64,000 nucleotides of DNA from Botryococcus braunii (Eukaryota > Chlorophyta > Trebouxiophyceae): assembly GCA_002005505.1 (NCBI GenBank), contig KV908359.1:723760-787759 (forward strand). Reading direction: 5' to 3'. Made by a program: the position numbers and the translations under genes. This document shows, piece by piece, positions 61,379 to 64,000 of the stretch. The stretch's first letter is position 1. Every line of letters begins with the position of its first letter. Under the pieces are notes generated by a model. The model was not told the DNA's origin and did no database searches. It saw only the letters and a list, made by a program, of their open reading frames with translations.

Positions 61379-62865
61379 ATGGCTCTTCGTACTCTTGTCG
61401 AGGTACCGTTGGGCCTGAGAAACACGTTCATAGTAGTTCCTCCTGTTAGGAGGGCTGCTCTAAGTCCCATTTGGGACGATACGTGGCCCAATTGGGCGAA
61501 GAAAAACCCGCGAGTTCCGGATCTCACGAACGGATTGAGCTACGATGATTGTCGCGGTTTCACAAAGGCAAAGCTCACAGAGATTAAAGCACTCGCAGAT
61601 GCTGAGATCGCTGTGCAGCAGTTGGTTTGTGAAATCGGTGAGTATTTCACGAAGCTCGAGCCGATCGAGGTTCACCTCGCGGAGCTGTCCAAGCAGCTGC
61701 ACCTCCAGGTAGCTGGAGAGGGCGGTTTTAAGCCGGGTTTCGACTCGGTGGCACATTTCGCCAAAATGCAGAGGCTAGCGACGGCGAAAACGGAATATGT
61801 GACGAGAGTGTGGCAGCTGTACTTCATTGCTGCCGAGCTCGACACGGATTCTTCCGTCGGTCGTACGGAGGACCGCGTGGATATGCTCGAGGCCGAAGTG
61901 GCAGTGCTAACTCAGCGTGTTGCCGGTAAGCACCCCACTTCTGGTCTGTCCTCTGACGTGCTGAACTCTGATTTCAATGCGAGACGAACAACGGAACCGT
62001 CACGTGGGCCCTTTCGGCGCCCACCGGCCCCGTTATTCAATGGAGAAAAGGAGGGGACGGATATCATCACATGGTTCGGTCAATATTTTGATGGACTACT
62101 CGTCTATTTTGGGCCTTCGTGATGATGAATTAGTGTCCCACGCGTCCCTTTGCCTTACTGGTCGAGCCGCTAAGGAATGGGCGCTCCTAAAAGGGTCCCT
62201 TTCTGTTCAAGGAAAGGACGTGAAGGACTTATGCCATTTTCAGGACCTCCCTTCTCGCACATTTCGTTGAAGTGGAAGTTGAAAATACTGTGCGTCCACG
62301 GTTGGCGCGATTGAGGCAGACTAAGTCCGTGGCAGCTTACCATGCTATGTTTCGTGCTATCATGGTTGAAGCTGTCAAGTATCCTATCTCGGGCCCTGAA
62401 GCTTGTGCCTACTTTAGGGCGGGGTTAAAACCGAACATTTTGGAGGTTTTAACAAGAGATTCACTCGTTCGGAACGAGCTTGGTAACCTTGACATTGTTG
62501 TTCAAGCTGCCAAGGAAGCTGAATCCTTCTTGCGTATGTTGCCGGGTGCAGCGAGCGAGAAGGAGACTCAGGAGCTGAAGGCCTTGATCAAGGGCAAGCG
62601 CCTGGCAGACGGGGATGCTATTCCACCTCCTAAGCGCGTTGCCTTTGGGAAGCCTCCGGGCTCGAATGGATCTGGTGCTGGGCCTTCGGGCACGCAGCCC
62701 AACGTGTCTGCAGCGAGGATGGAGCGCGAAGGCCGCTGCTACAAGTGCGGGGAACTGGGCCACACGGCTAAGTTCTGCAAGAAGCCTGATGCCCACGACA
62801 AGGGCAAGGGCAAGGACCTGCTTCCTGAAGGTATGGGCCTTCAGACCAAGTGGGGGCTGATGTAA
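61379..62865 (+). pseudogene. gag: Gypsy element I Gag, two frameshifts
   Basis: Starts at ATG 61379 (MALRTLVEVPLGLRN). The first frame ends at 62122; the middle (GLRDDELVSHASLCLTGRAA) continues in a second frame to 62270, and the end in a third frame from about 62272 with a CCHC knuckle CYKCGELGHTAKFC near 62737. Typical Ty3 Gag order. An open extension upstream reads through the PBS and is not used. Confidence 0.75.
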
Positions 62866-63419
62866 GTCCAATGCAGATTACAGCTAATGCTTTCCACCCA
62901 GATGTTGAGGTGCAAAAGCTGACTATGATTTTTGATGGCCAGGTGCAAGGCGTGCACTGCCAGGTATTGGCTGACTCTGGAGCTAGCTGCAACATCATCA
63001 GCGCAGCGCTCGCGGATAGACTTGGTCTACAAATAGAGTCACCACCGGAGAAGGCAGTGTTGCAAATGGCCAATGGCATGGAAGTTGATCATCTTGGGCA
63101 TGTTACAATCTCTGTGACGATCCAGGGTTACCGTTTTGCTGCTGTAACTCATACAGTGATGCATGTTCACTCCTGTGAGTGGGATGTGTTGTTAGGGCAG
63201 CAATGGTTGACCAGAGCTCGTGCTAGTGTGAACTTCGATGACAAATGTGTCACTGGGTACACTAGGAAGGGTAAACCCTTTCGGTTACGATGTAAGGACA
63301 ACATCGCTATGACTGACTCTGATTGTACAGATGTAAAGAAGTTAGTCATAACGATGGTACAGGCCAAGCGTCTTGCGCGCGCGGGGTGTAAAACGTTCTT
63401 ATCATCTGTAACGCAATAG
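62850..63419 (+). CDS. pol: Gypsy element I protease (start of pol)
   Basis: Retropepsin domain: VLADSGASCNIISAALADRL around 62968-63030 with DSGA catalytic core, then the flap-like region and WDVLLGQQWL. The frame overlaps the end of gag and lacks an ATG, so it would be made as a Gag-Pol fusion or by frameshift. It stops at TAG 63417-63419; a Ty3 pol should continue into RT, so it is probably truncated. Confidence 0.7.
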   Translation: MGADVSPMQITANAFHPDVEVQKLTMIFDGQVQGVHCQVLADSGASCNIISAALADRLGLQIESPPEKAVLQMANGMEVDHLGHVTISVTIQGYRFAAVTHTVMHVHSCEWDVLLGQQWLTRARASVNFDDKCVTGYTRKGKPFRLRCKDNIAMTDSDCTDVKKLVITMVQAKRLARAGCKTFLSSVTQ

Positions 63420-64000
63420 CTGTCTTCTGAAGCATCGCTTGTGGAAGTACCTGTGAGTGTGCACTCTTTGCTACAATGTAGTGAGCATTTGACCTTACGT
63501 TCGAAAATTCAAATTCGAACTCGTTAGGGTGTTTAATAAGGCTTCTTGTATGGATTACGTTACGTAACGAATCCGTGCCTGATCCAGATTGGGTGGACTA
63601 CTTGAGGCACCCACCATCTTTGTCTAGCCAGAATTCCAGGCTTGAGAGTTTTTGTTCTGTAATGAACGAAAGATTACATTGAGCCTTTCTTTGAGAAAGG
63701 GGTGTTGCACAAACATTATATACAGTTCATGCTAACTAAAGTCTAAAGATCAAGACCATGCATAGATATGCTCATTGCTCCATACATTTTGCCGTTGATC
63801 CGGTTCTGAAAAGTTCTGGCATTCGTCCGCGATACTGTCAAGTCTGACTGACATGCTTCATTCATCGCTAAGATTCTACCATTGTTCTCAGTGTTAGTCT
63901 TAGGAAGCAAAACAATTCCTATTACTATATTGTTCGTAGAGCTTAGGCTTGACAGAGCCTCTATGGGTTTTTTAGCCAAAAACACCCAAGCATGAGTTGA
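63420..64000 (-). other. Unresolved right end, with partial minus-strand ORF 63743-64000
   Basis: No recognised domain. A purine run GAGAAAGGGG followed by TGTTGCACAAAC at about 63700 resembles a PPT-LTR junction and may begin another element. On the minus strand a frame of about 85 codons is open from the window edge to a stop at 63743 (contains AKKPIEALSSLSS); it matches nothing I know and may be chance. Confidence 0.3.

Larger units (their letters stand above)
61084..63700 (+). mobile_element. Ty3/gypsy element I, 5' part, degraded
   Basis: Starts TGTAACGATCCGAG inside G's linker. Short LTR, PBS, gag with frameshifts and protease are visible; homology fades after about 63420 and no RT is recognisable before the edge. 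The right end is not identified, so the end given is approximate. Confidence 0.65.

Overview
This 64 kb window is eukaryotic and consists almost entirely of LTR retrotransposons inserted into one another. I find no host gene, rRNA or functional tRNA gene and no CRISPR array. Ty1/copia elements dominate, joined by two Ty3/gypsy elements, one carrying a C-terminal chromodomain. Five copia primer-binding sites match the anticodon arm of a eukaryotic initiator tRNA-Met; the longest match (17 nt) fits the plant-type arm as I remember it. A green-lineage host (alga, bryophyte, lycophyte or similar) is therefore plausible, but the species cannot be named from sequence alone.

Layout, left to right. 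Element A (copia, +) enters from the left edge: 1-3877 and 12116-13738, 3' LTR 13757-14482. It is split by element B (copia, -, 3878-12110, TSD GTAAG). A itself sits in an LTR (J, 14483-15207), which lies in the 5' part of a decayed copia element E (+, 15208-33288). E's pol is split by gypsy element Z (17342-24211, TSD AAGAC), and its 3' LTR by copia element F (26877-32438, TSD ATAAG). E lies inside the oldest element, G (copia, +, 33289-34618 and 58231-61083). G's gag holds A2 (copia, -, 34619-42391, TSD AGGAG, same family as A) and, 2 bp further on, a solo LTR of E's family (K2, TSD GAGAC). K2 is split by copia element C (+, 42554-57746, TSD GTATC), and C by D (copia, -, 45434-53202, TSD GGACA), a B-family element whose coding region is mostly replaced by about 3.9 kb of non-coding sequence. 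G is cut on the right by a second, decayed gypsy element (I, 61084 onward).

Each copia element encodes Gag, protease, integrase, reverse transcriptase and RNase H as one polyprotein. Several also carry a separate ORF (here ORF0) between the primer-binding site and gag. B, C and A have long open frames apart from later insertions and look recently mobile; E, F, G and I are broken.

The most unusual signal is in the LTRs. In the B/D and E/K families the LTR holds two tandem copies of a transcribed leader: one interrupted by GT-AG introns, the other lacking exactly those introns (327 nt of exon in both copies of B; 251 nt in both copies of E). The LTRs of A, C, F and J carry a simpler version: a duplicated 135-146 nt segment whose first copy is followed directly by a GT splice-donor-like sequence. 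Together with half-tRNA priming and the extra ORF0, this suggests a copia lineage in which leader splicing and reverse transcription jointly rebuild the LTR.
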